7,627 nucleotides of DNA from RGIG2041 sp045532715 (GCA_045532715.1 JAZSGM010000252.1:1-7627); one strand, 5' to 3'; numbered from the stretch's first letter, positions 1-6,416 are shown. Program-made: numbers and translations. The notes: generated by a model from the letters alone, not told the origin.

Positions 1-589
1 ATTCCACCGGAATAAACGACAAAATCGCACTACTGAGCGCGCCGAGCGCACTGTATACCAATGTAGAAATAACAATGCCCGATGCAATGTTACCGAAATG
101 ACGGAAGGCCATCGAAATCGGGTTTGCAAGCTCGCCGATGATATTCATCGGCAGCATGACTACAACCGGCTGTACAAAGCTTTTCAGCCAACCGCCGACA
201 CCGTTTATGCGAATATTGTTGCCCTGCACAAGCACGAACGTCACAAGCGCCCAACCAAGCGTCGTATTCAAATCCCCCGTCATCGGTCGCATACCCAAAA
301 GCGAGGACAGACTGCCCAAGACGGAAAATACAAACAGCGTGCCTATATACGGCGCAAAGACCATATACTTTTCCCCCATGGTATCCCGTACCATGTTATT
401 TGCCATAATTACCAGTTTTTCAGCAACAATCTGCTTACGGCTCGGATTGCGCACTTTTAAGTCGTGCGTCAGCCAAAGACACAAAAGCACAATTACTGCC
501 ATGATAATCCATCCGTTAACCACAGTCTCCGTAATGTGAAAACTGCCCCATTCAAACAGTATTTTCGGTCCGGATACACTTACATTCAT
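1..589 (-). CDS. atpB: F1Fo ATP synthase subunit a (AtpB), N-terminal part, cut by the window edge
   Basis: Subunit a is the membrane stator protein that forms the ion half-channels beside the c-ring of the F-type ATP synthase. The 196 visible residues begin MNVSVSGPKI. Hydrophobic segments lie near residues 25-40, 78-98, 111-121, 140-150 and 170-193. The diagnostic motif is at about residues 157-170, reading PISMAFRHFGNIAS. Arg163 corresponds to the essential stator arginine (E. coli Arg210), and Glu153 precedes it as in many Firmicutes. His follows the Arg where many bacteria have Leu (RLFGN); I recall RHFGN from clostridial relatives. The C-terminal helix with the conserved Gln is outside the window. 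The ATG overlaps the stop of atpI as ATGA, which implies translational coupling. A GGAGGT lies 11 nt upstream (601-606). Whether protons or Na+ are used cannot be told, because the c subunit is not present. Confidence 0.95.
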   Translation of the reverse strand, partial: MNVSVSGPKILFEWGSFHITETVVNGWIIMAVIVLLCLWLTHDLKVRNPSRKQIVAEKLVIMANNMVRDTMGEKYMVFAPYIGTLFVFSVLGSLSSLLGMRPMTGDLNTTLGWALVTFVLVQGNNIRINGVGGWLKSFVQPVVVMLPMNIIGELANPISMAFRHFGNIASGIVISTLVYSALGALSSAILSFIPVE

Positions 590-984
590 TTTTCTTGCGC
601 ACCTCCGTCTTTCTTAAGCTGCCCTGCAAACGAACATACCGTAATCACCACACGCGGAAACACAAGTGGAATCGCCACCGCAAATATGTTCAGCCATGGC
701 ATCTTGATTGCAAAAAACATCACCGCCGCTATGATTGCCAAACGGCAATAGTAACCGCTCACCATCGAAAGCTTGGCGCCGGACTCACCTTTTCTGACCG
801 CTTTTTCAATATTCACTGCCGTCAAAAAAAAGTTTACAAGCGCACATAGGCTTCCGAGCAATGTCCCCAGCAGCATCGACACGTTCACGCCGAAAGCAAG
901 CCAAACAATCACAGCCTGCAGCATTGCCAATACCAAAACCCCAAGCGTCACTTTTTTGATCTCTTTCAAAAGCGCCTTATCCAT
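586..984 (-). CDS. atpI: ATP synthase subunit I (AtpI-like membrane protein)
   Basis: A 132-residue integral membrane protein with four likely transmembrane helices at about residues 13-31, 35-56, 77-93 and 97-118, a short Lys-rich N-terminus, and a charged C-terminus (KKDGGAQEK). The family pattern is visible: Gly-rich TM2 (LGTLLGSL), an Asn-Phe pair at 51-52, a charged cytoplasmic loop near 59-69, and an Arg at the start of TM3 (YYCRLAI). AtpI proteins are non-structural partners of the F-type ATP synthase, implicated in c-ring assembly and, together with AtpZ, in Mg2+/Ca2+ supply in alkaliphilic Bacillus. The ATG lies 10 nt after the atpZ stop. Its Shine-Dalgarno GAGG overlaps that TGA stop, and its own stop overlaps the atpB start, so it is locked into the atp operon. 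AtpI is poorly conserved; position supports the call as much as sequence. Confidence 0.88.
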   Translation of the reverse strand: MDKALLKEIKKVTLGVLVLAMLQAVIVWLAFGVNVSMLLGTLLGSLCALVNFFLTAVNIEKAVRKGESGAKLSMVSGYYCRLAIIAAVMFFAIKMPWLNIFAVAIPLVFPRVVITVCSFAGQLKKDGGAQEK

Positions 985-994
985 ACGCTTTTCC

Positions 995-1213
995 TCACTT
1001 TTTCGTCATTTTTTTGATGATGTTCATCAAATTCGAGACGCCGGCACCAACGCCGAGCACAATGCCTAAAATCACTACCCAGCTGCCCAGGCGATAATAC
1101 TTCTGCAGCCACCCGGCAAGAATGATGCACGATGCAATCGGTACCAGAATCTGCAATCCAAACTGCGTCAGCATTGCTGCAGCTTTCAAAATTTCAATAT
1201 GACTCTTTTTCAT
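995..1213 (-). CDS. atpZ: AtpZ/AtpI family small membrane protein
   Basis: A 72-residue protein with two predicted transmembrane hairpin helices (about residues 15-37 and 44-64) and a basic tail (KKMTKK). The second helix carries the Gly-rich run LGIVLGVGAGVSNL typical of the AtpZ family ('ATPase gene 1', annotated as a putative F0F1-ATPase subunit). The family sits at the head of ATP synthase operons. In alkaliphilic Bacillus, AtpZ with AtpI is reported to form a divalent-cation channel feeding Mg2+ to the synthase. The ATG shares its A with the TAA stop of wecB (TAATG), and no strong Shine-Dalgarno lies close upstream, only a GAGG about 13 nt away. Translation is therefore probably coupled to that of the epimerase. 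Family assignment is good; the molecular role is inferred. Confidence 0.85.
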   Translation of the reverse strand: MKKSHIEILKAAAMLTQFGLQILVPIASCIILAGWLQKYYRLGSWVVILGIVLGVGAGVSNLMNIIKKMTKK

Positions 1214-2364
1214 TATGCCATAAAGTCCTCAACACGCTTGTCCGTGATGCCAAACTCATACAGAAGCGCTTCCACAATACGCGCCGATGCGTTACCGTCA
1301 CCGTATGGGTTTGCAGCCTGCGCCATCTTGTCATAAGCTGCTTTGTCATCCAGAAGCTCTTTTGCAAGCTTCAAAATGACATCCTTATCTACACCGGCAA
1401 TCTTCACCGTACCTGCCTCAACCGCCTCCGGGCGCTCCGTCTCATTGCGCAGCACGAGCACCGGCTTTGCAAGCGACGGCGCCTCCTCCTGCAGACCGCC
1501 GGAGTCTGTCATAACCATAAAGCAGCGCGCCATTGCATTGTGTAAATCGTCCACATTCACCGGCTCAATCAGCGATACGCGGTCCAGTCCGCCCAGAATA
1601 TCATACACAACCTCGCGCACTGCCGGATTTAAATGCACCGGGTACACGAGCTGAATATCGTCATACGTTTCAACCAGTTCCTTCAATGCATAGCAAATGT
1701 TCTTCAGCGGCTCACCCAGGTTTTCGCGTCTGTGCGCCGTAACCAGAATAACACGACGCGCATTGAAATCCAGGTTTTTGAGTGTTTCATCCGTAAAGGT
1801 ATACTCCTCACGCACCGTGCTCTTAAGCGCATCGATAACCGTATTACCGGTAATATAAATCTTTGCCGGGTTAATACTCTCCTTCAGGAGATTGTTTTTA
1901 TTGGAAACCGTCGGCGAAAAATGATAATCTGCAATCACACCGGTCAGGCAGCGGTTCATTTCCTCCGGGAACGGCGAATACTTATCGTATGTACGCAGTC
2001 CTGCTTCTACATGGCCGACCTTGACCTGATTGTAAAATGCAGCCAGCGCACCGGCAAAGGTGGTTGTTGTATCGCCGTGCACCAAGATCACGTCCGGCTG
2101 CTCCTGCTTAATAACCTCATCCAGGCCTGCAATCACTCTGTTGGTGATGCCGACGAGCGTCTGACGCTCTTTCATAATATCCAGATCATAATCCGGTACC
2201 ACGCCGAACATATCCAGCACCTGGTCCAGCATCTGTCTGTGCTGTGCCGTTACGCAAACCTTCGCGTCGATGTGCGGACACTTTGCAAGCTCAATTGCGA
2301 GCGGCGCCATCTTAATCGCCTCCGGACGCGTACCGAATACGGTCATTGCCTTAATTTTTTTCAT
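1213..2364 (-). CDS. wecB: UDP-N-acetylglucosamine 2-epimerase (non-hydrolysing), WecB/MnaA
   Basis: Interconverts UDP-GlcNAc and UDP-ManNAc in the cytoplasm, supplying ManNAc for wall teichoic acid linkage units or other surface polysaccharides. At 383 residues it has the usual length and the GT-B-like two-domain epimerase fold. Motifs in order: FGTRPEAIKM (10-19), TAQHRQML (39-46), VHGDTTT (95-101) with Asp98, HVEAGLRT (118-125) with Glu120, PFPEEMNR (131-138) with Glu134/135, FSPT (149-152), TGNTVIDAL (172-180), TAHRREN (209-215) with His211, YPVHLNP (241-247), and DSGGLQEEAP (287-296) followed by the Thr-Glu-Arg-Pro-Glu segment at 309-313. These cover the known catalytic Asp/Glu/His residues, so the enzyme looks active. 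The start was chosen at 2364 because GGGGGAG lies 6 nt upstream; a start 7 codons earlier (2385) has no comparable site. The gene overlaps the end of wecA by 14 nt and the start of atpZ by 1 nt. Confidence 0.96.
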   Translation of the reverse strand: MKKIKAMTVFGTRPEAIKMAPLAIELAKCPHIDAKVCVTAQHRQMLDQVLDMFGVVPDYDLDIMKERQTLVGITNRVIAGLDEVIKQEQPDVILVHGDTTTTFAGALAAFYNQVKVGHVEAGLRTYDKYSPFPEEMNRCLTGVIADYHFSPTVSNKNNLLKESINPAKIYITGNTVIDALKSTVREEYTFTDETLKNLDFNARRVILVTAHRRENLGEPLKNICYALKELVETYDDIQLVYPVHLNPAVREVVYDILGGLDRVSLIEPVNVDDLHNAMARCFMVMTDSGGLQEEAPSLAKPVLVLRNETERPEAVEAGTVKIAGVDKDVILKLAKELLDDKAAYDKMAQAANPYGDGNASARIVEALLYEFGITDKRVEDFMA

Positions 2365-3502
2365 TGTCGTCTCCCCCTGTTTCACTATCTTCTACAGTAA
2401 TCTGAATCTGCTCTAATGTAATCTGCACTTCACCATCGGTTTCCTGCTCGGAAATCATCTCTGCAAAATGCTCTTTTCGTTTGCTGAGCACACTGCCGGC
2501 AAACACAAAAATCATAACGCAAATCAAAAGCACCAATGCACGCATTGCGCCGCTCTCCGCAAGCACGACCGCCGTAAGACCGAGCACGCCGCTGATCGCA
2601 TATAAAATAAATACCGTCTGCTTTTGCGAAAAGCCCATATCTACCAGCTTATGATGAATATGACCGCGGTCCGGTGTCATAATGCCCTTGCCCGTAAATA
2701 AACGGCGCAAAATTGCAAATGCCGTATCAAAAATCGGCAGACCTAAAATCAGCACCGGCACGGCAAATGTAATCACTGCATAGCTCTTAAAGCCGCCCTG
2801 CACGGACAATACCGCCAGCATATACCCCAAAAAGGTCGAACCGGTATCCCCCAAAAAGATAGTTGCCGGATTGAAGTTAAACGGCAGAAATCCAAAGCAG
2901 GCACCTGCGATAATCAGCGCAATCAGCGCGATTTTTTCCTCACCGACCAAAGTCGCAACAAACACCAGCGATACTGCCGCAATCGACGAAATCCCTGCCG
3001 CAAGTCCGTCAAGACCGTCAATTAAATTTACCGCGTTGGTAATGGCAACAATCCAGAGCACCGTAAACGGTACGGATACCCAATGGCTGAGCTGCAGCAC
3101 GGTCAGATCCGAAAACAGATTCGGGTTTGTAAAGACCTCGATGCGGATACCGCCACCGAATACCACGACAAGTGCCGCAACAATCTGCACACAGAACTTC
3201 ACCTTCGCACTCAGACCGCGGCTGTCATCTATTATACCCAGAATCACAATAATTATCGCCCCGACAAGCACCGCAATCAAATCCTTTGTGATTTCACAAA
3301 AGCACAAAAGGCTGACCAGAAATCCAAAGAATACGGCAATACCGCCCAGACGCGGCGTCGCCTTTTTGTGCATACGTCTTGCATCACGCGGTACATCAAT
3401 CGCACCGATTTTTCCCGCAACAATTTTTGCAACCGGCACCGACGCAAAGGTAAATGCAAATGCAACCAGAAACGCCAGCGCCATAATCAAATATACGTTC
3501 AT
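2351..3502 (-). CDS. wecA: Undecaprenyl-phosphate GlcNAc-1-phosphate transferase (WecA/TagO type)
   Basis: A polytopic membrane enzyme of the polyprenyl-phosphate N-acetylhexosamine-1-phosphate transferase family (383 residues, about 11 helices). It moves GlcNAc-1-phosphate from UDP-GlcNAc to undecaprenyl phosphate, the first step of teichoic acid or O-antigen-type polymer synthesis. Motifs: DVPRDARRMHKKATPRLGG (36-54), the Mg2+-binding Asp pair (92-93), NAVNLIDGLDGLAAG (156-170), FNFNPATIFLGDTGS (208-222) with Asp219, and RGHIHHKL (279-286). The HIHH form separates it from MraY. After the last helix (about residue 338) comes a hydrophilic, strongly acidic tail to residue 383 that is not part of the catalytic core. 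The ATG has GGGAG 7 nt upstream. It starts 34 nt after trpS and its last codons overlap the start of the epimerase gene. That pairing suggests UDP-GlcNAc/ManNAc disaccharide linkage synthesis. The sugar specificity is inferred from the family. Confidence 0.94.
   Translation of the reverse strand: MNVYLIMALAFLVAFAFTFASVPVAKIVAGKIGAIDVPRDARRMHKKATPRLGGIAVFFGFLVSLLCFCEITKDLIAVLVGAIIIVILGIIDDSRGLSAKVKFCVQIVAALVVVFGGGIRIEVFTNPNLFSDLTVLQLSHWVSVPFTVLWIVAITNAVNLIDGLDGLAAGISSIAAVSLVFVATLVGEEKIALIALIIAGACFGFLPFNFNPATIFLGDTGSTFLGYMLAVLSVQGGFKSYAVITFAVPVLILGLPIFDTAFAILRRLFTGKGIMTPDRGHIHHKLVDMGFSQKQTVFILYAISGVLGLTAVVLAESGAMRALVLLICVMIFVFAGSVLSKRKEHFAEMISEQETDGEVQITLEQIQITVEDSETGGDDNEKN
2371..2377 (-). promoter_or_regulatory. 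Shine-Dalgarno site that sets the wecB start
   Basis: Read on the minus strand the site is GGGGGAG, 6 nt before the ATG at 2364. It lies inside the last codons of wecA, so the epimerase can be translated from the wecA message. It favours the 383-residue start over the upstream in-frame ATG at 2385. Confidence 0.7.
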
Positions 3503-3536
3503 AGTTTTCTCCCAAAGCCGTAAATTGCTTTACCCT

Positions 3537-4535
3537 TTATCTCTTCACAAAGCCGACCTTTCTGTACACCTTATCCAGAGTACGGCGTGCAAGATACTGT
3601 GCATGCTGTGCCCCTTCCGTATACACCTTTTCCACATATGCCTTATCGGACATATACTGATCATATTTTTCCTTAATCGGTCTAAGGCATTCCACAACCG
3701 CCTCGGCGACCTCCGCCTTAAACTCGCCATAGCCCTTGCCGGCAAAACGGTTTTCGATGGAATCCATGCTCTCGCCGCTCGTCGCCGAAAGAATGCTCAT
3801 CAGATTCTCAATACCTTCCTTGCCTTCGCCGCGGCGTATACTGCCTTCGCTGTCTGTAACGGCGCTCTTAATCTTCTTGGCAATGCTATCCGCATCCTCG
3901 ACAACCGAGATAAAGCCCTTCGGATTCGGATCAGACTTGCTCATCTTTTTGGTCGGCTCCGTCAGACTCATAATCTTTGCGCCCACCTTTGCAATGTATG
4001 GCTCCGGAATCTTGAATGTTTCGGAATAAATACCGTTAAAACGTGCCGCAATGTCACGCGCAAGCTCCAAATGCTGCTTCTGGTCTACGCCGACCGGCAC
4101 CAGGTCCGTCTGGTACAGTAAAATATCTGCCGCCATCAGAACCGGATACGTAAATAAGCCCGCATTGATATTATCCGCATGTCTTTGCGATTTATCCTTA
4201 AATTGCGTCATTCTGCTCAGCTCACCCATATAAGTGTAGCAGTTTAAAATCCATGCAAGCTCCGCGTGCGCCGGCACGTGGGACTGAAAATACATAATAT
4301 TTTTTTCCGGATCAAGTCCGCATGCCAGAAACAGGCTTAAAAGCTCCACGCTTCTCTTTCTCAGATCTGCCGGATTCTGACGCACGGTGATGGAATGCAG
4401 GTCTGCAACGCAGTACATACAGTTATAGCTCTCCTGCAAATCCACCCAATTTTTAATTGCACCCAGGTAATTTCCGAGCGTTACGCAGCCGGACGGCTGC
4501 ACAGCCGAATATAAGGTCTTTTTTGCTTCTTCCAC
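3537..4535 (-). CDS. trpS: Tryptophanyl-tRNA synthetase
   Basis: A class Ic aminoacyl-tRNA synthetase that activates tryptophan with ATP and charges tRNA-Trp in the cytoplasm. At 332 residues it matches the compact bacterial TrpS. It shows the HIGH-type signature PSGCVTLGNYLGA (14-26, Thr in place of the first His as in Bacillus enzymes). Other motifs are VPAHAELAW (87-95), GELSRMTQFKDKS (104-116), ADILLYQTDLVPVG (136-149) with Asp143 where the Geobacillus enzyme uses an Asp to read the indole, DQKQHLELARD (151-161) and KKMSKSDPNPK (196-206). The start is GTG: upstream in frame there is a stop (TAG) and no better start, and a GAGG lies 10 nt before it. An ATG 7 nt upstream is out of frame. 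The gap of 18 nt from the aminotransferase leaves no room for a T-box leader, so any tryptophan control must act at the distal promoter. All key motifs are intact. Confidence 0.97.
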   Translation of the reverse strand: MEEAKKTLYSAVQPSGCVTLGNYLGAIKNWVDLQESYNCMYCVADLHSITVRQNPADLRKRSVELLSLFLACGLDPEKNIMYFQSHVPAHAELAWILNCYTYMGELSRMTQFKDKSQRHADNINAGLFTYPVLMAADILLYQTDLVPVGVDQKQHLELARDIAARFNGIYSETFKIPEPYIAKVGAKIMSLTEPTKKMSKSDPNPKGFISVVEDADSIAKKIKSAVTDSEGSIRRGEGKEGIENLMSILSATSGESMDSIENRFAGKGYGEFKAEVAEAVVECLRPIKEKYDQYMSDKAYVEKVYTEGAQHAQYLARRTLDKVYRKVGFVKR

Positions 4536-4553
4536 TTTCCATTCGCCTCGCTA

Positions 4554-5756
4554 TTATAAATTCTGCAAATATTCTTTAATGACTTCACCCAAAATGGCAA
4601 TACCTTTGGTAATGCTCTCCGGTGTGGTTACGGAGAAATTGAGTCTGAACAGGTTCGACGGCTGATCCAGATCCAGCATAAAGGTCGCACCCGGTACAAA
4701 TGCAACCTTCTTTTCAATCGCCTTTTGCATTAGCACCTTTGTGTCCGCACCCTTCGGCAACGTGCACAAAATAAAGATACCGCCCTCCGGTCTTGTATAG
4801 GTACATTCCTTCGGGAAATGCTTATCCATTTCGGAAAGCATTAAATCGCAACGTTCACCGTAAATCTTAGCGCACTTTTCAATATGCGCATCAAAATCAT
4901 AATTCGTTACATACTCATGCACCATCATCTGATTGAGCACCGGTGTATGTACATCATTGACCTGCTTTACAACCGTAACGCGGTCCACAATGTCCTTACG
5001 TGCGCTCAGATAGCCCACGCGCAGACCCGGCGCAAGTGTTTTGGAATACGTACCGGCATAAATCACCGTCCCCTTTGTATCCATTGACTTGATTGCCGGC
5101 ACATGCTCGCCTCTGAAGCGCAGCTCCCCGTACGGATTGTCCTCCAGAATAAACACACCGTACTGTTCTGCCAGCGCCAAAAGCTTTTTACGCTTTTCCA
5201 GGCTCATCGTCACGCCCGACGGATTCTGGAAGGTCGTAATGGTATAAATAAACTTAATGTTCTTTTCCGTCTTCAGATAACGCTCCATTTCCTCGATGCA
5301 GATGCCATCTTCTTCTATGGCTGCGCCGTAGAGCTTTGCGCCGTAGGAACGGAACGAATTAAGAGATCCGATAAAGCTCGGCTCTTCACAAATCACGCCA
5401 TCCCCCGGATTGATAAGCACCTTTGCCGACAGGTCAATTGCCTGCTGTGCACCACTGGTGATAATCAGCTCATCTACATCTGCTTTGTAGATGCCCTTCT
5501 TCGTGCACTGCTCCTTTGTGTACTCGCGCAGCGGCACATACCCCTCCGTCGTACCGTACACAAGCGCACCGGACGCACGCTCCGTCAATATATTATGGTT
5601 AATCTCTGCCCATTCCTTTGCCGGAAAAAGCTCCGGTGCCGGAATGCCGGCCGCAAAGGAAATCATTCCCGGTACGCCGAGCATTTTAAAAATCTCACGG
5701 ATGGCAGATGCCTGCATGCCTGCTACTGCAGGTGTAAAAATCGAATTATTTTCCAT
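4554..5756 (-). CDS. PLP-dependent aminotransferase, fold type I, class I/II (Aro8/LysN-like)
   Basis: A 400-residue cytosolic aminotransferase resembling the MocR/Aro8/2-aminoadipate aminotransferase branch. Visible features: SFAAGIPAPELFP (33-45), the substrate-pocket YGTTEGYVPLRE (67-78), the cofactor-contact Ser-Gly-Ala-Gln segment (101-104), QNPSGVTM (177-184) with Asn178, LEDNPYGELRF (204-214) with Asp206 and Tyr209, and TYSKTLAPGLRVGY (236-249). In that last motif Lys239 is the probable Schiff-base lysine and Arg245 a phosphate ligand. Arg371 in FRLNFS is the likely substrate carboxylate clamp. There is no N-terminal helix-turn-helix, so it is an enzyme and not a MocR regulator. The ATG has AGAAGGA 5 nt upstream. 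Substrate is not determinable from the sequence; aromatic, branched-chain or 2-aminoadipate substrates are all possible for this branch. It is the first gene of the minus-strand unit, just ahead of trpS. Confidence 0.92.
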   Translation of the reverse strand: MENNSIFTPAVAGMQASAIREIFKMLGVPGMISFAAGIPAPELFPAKEWAEINHNILTERASGALVYGTTEGYVPLREYTKEQCTKKGIYKADVDELIITSGAQQAIDLSAKVLINPGDGVICEEPSFIGSLNSFRSYGAKLYGAAIEEDGICIEEMERYLKTEKNIKFIYTITTFQNPSGVTMSLEKRKKLLALAEQYGVFILEDNPYGELRFRGEHVPAIKSMDTKGTVIYAGTYSKTLAPGLRVGYLSARKDIVDRVTVVKQVNDVHTPVLNQMMVHEYVTNYDFDAHIEKCAKIYGERCDLMLSEMDKHFPKECTYTRPEGGIFILCTLPKGADTKVLMQKAIEKKVAFVPGATFMLDLDQPSNLFRLNFSVTTPESITKGIAILGEVIKEYLQNL

Positions 5757-5828
5757 ATTTATCCTTCTTTCTGCAAAATAGTCGCTTCTTTACACATTTC
5801 AAAAAAGCAACCTTCATTCGCAGTATAT

Positions 5829-5857
5829 ACTATACCATAAAATTCACTTAAAGTAAA
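5829..5857 (-). promoter_or_regulatory. Candidate sigma-A promoter of the aminotransferase-trpS-wec-atp unit
   Basis: On the minus strand a -35-like TTTACT (5857-5852, 4 of 6 matches) is separated by 17 nt from a -10-like TATAGT (5834-5829, 5 of 6). A TG one base before the -10 makes it an extended -10. Transcription would start near 5822, giving a leader of about 65 nt. A perfect palindrome, AGTATATACT (5822-5831), covers the end of the -10 and the start site. The call rests on consensus match and position only. Confidence 0.55.
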
Positions 5858-5934
5858 GTATTGTTTAGAATATATCAATAATTTTACACATTTTTTGTAC
5901 GTTTTTTTCAGAAAAAATTACGAAAAGAAATTTG

Positions 5935-5963
5935 TTGCATTTTTTCCTATAATAGTATACAAT
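5935..5963 (+). promoter_or_regulatory. Candidate sigma-A promoter for the lipoprotein gene
   Basis: TTGCAT (5935-5940) and TACAAT (5958-5963) are 17 nt apart. A perfect TATAAT also lies at 5948-5953 but lacks a recognisable -35 at the right distance. A-tracts at 5912-5917 and 5923-5932 just upstream could act as an UP element. The leader to the TTG start would be about 60 nt. The exact -10 is uncertain; that a plus-strand promoter lies here is fairly safe because the genes diverge. Confidence 0.5.
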
Positions 5964-6018
5964 TAATATATACGTCAAAAATAGACTTTGGCATTTACGA
6001 TTTACGGTTCTGGAACGG

Positions 6019-6024
6019 AAGGAG
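6019..6024 (+). promoter_or_regulatory. Shine-Dalgarno site that decides the lipoprotein start
   Basis: AAGGAG stands 8 nt before the TTG at 6033. It supports this non-ATG start over an in-frame TTG at 5988, whose extra 15 residues would precede the signal peptide and have no comparable site. Confidence 0.75.
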
Positions 6025-6032
6025 CACACACG

Positions 6033-6416
6033 TTGAAAAAAATCATTTCTCTGCTTTTATGTGTATCTCTTTTGGTCTGTGCGCTGACCGGTTGCGGTTG
6101 CACACCCCAGGAGCAAAAGCCGGCGGACAAGCCGGTTGAATATTCCAAACCCTCTGAGCTGCCCTCCCTGTTTGACGACACGGCAGAAAGCCCGCTCGGT
6201 CAGTTTGATGAAACCTCCGTTTTCGGCATCTTGCTCGAAACCAACAAAGACGGTATGGTCTTGGAAATGCAAAGCAAGCTGTTTTTGTTCCATTGGACCG
6301 AAACAGCCAAAAGGCACTATGACCTTTTGAAGGTGCGCCCCGGCAATGAAATCGGCGTACAGTTCGAAGTCGACGGTGACCGTTTAATCGCAAATTCCGT
6401 AGAGCTGGTGAATTAA
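6033..6416 (+). CDS. Small secreted lipoprotein of unknown function
   Basis: I do not recognise a named family. The 127-residue product starts at TTG with MKKIISLLL, a classic signal peptide with two Lys and a hydrophobic core. This is followed by a lipobox, LTGC, with Cys21 as the lipidation site; a second Cys follows at 23. A short Pro/Lys/Glu-rich linker spans about 24-45. The remaining 80 residues look like a small beta-rich domain. It has alternating hydrophobic strands (VFGILLETNKDGMVLEM, then KLFLFHW) and ends with a Gly-Asn-Glu-Ile-Gly-Val turn followed by FEVDGDRLIANSVELVN. That rhythm resembles small OB-like or DUF5666-like barrels, which is inference only. The mature protein should be anchored to the outer face of the membrane. 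It is divergent from the aminotransferase unit and 111 nt upstream of ppdK, with no clear terminator between them, so read-through into ppdK is possible. Confidence 0.85.
   Translation: MKKIISLLLCVSLLVCALTGCGCTPQEQKPADKPVEYSKPSELPSLFDDTAESPLGQFDETSVFGILLETNKDGMVLEMQSKLFLFHWTETAKRHYDLLKVRPGNEIGVQFEVDGDRLIANSVELVN

Noticed and set aside
2365..2385. Seven-codon longer start for wecB
   Set aside because: No ribosome site precedes it, and the family N-terminus fits the ATG at 2364 with GGGGGAG 6 nt upstream.
3503..3536. AAAGC/GCTTT hairpin between trpS and wecA as a terminator or promoter site
   Set aside because: Five pairs, no T-run after it, no -10 or -35 pattern; it reads simply as a spacer with the wecA ribosome site.
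2871..4121. A 416-codon open frame on the plus strand opposite wecA and trpS
   Set aside because: It lies antisense to two genes with full sets of family motifs, its translation has no recognisable domain, and no ribosome site or promoter supports it.
4536..4553. A tryptophan T-box or leader peptide controlling trpS
   Set aside because: The gap to the upstream gene is only 18 nt, with no room for a T-box, and the 65-nt leader of the unit shows no T-box sequence.
5901..5917. T-run and A-run hairpin as a terminator
   Set aside because: It is a pure A/T pairing in the middle of a divergent promoter region with no gene ending into it; A-tracts near a promoter explain it better.
5988..6032. Longer version of the lipoprotein starting at the TTG at 5988
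   Set aside because: It would bury the signal peptide behind 15 residues and lacks a Shine-Dalgarno; AAGGAG stands before the TTG at 6033.
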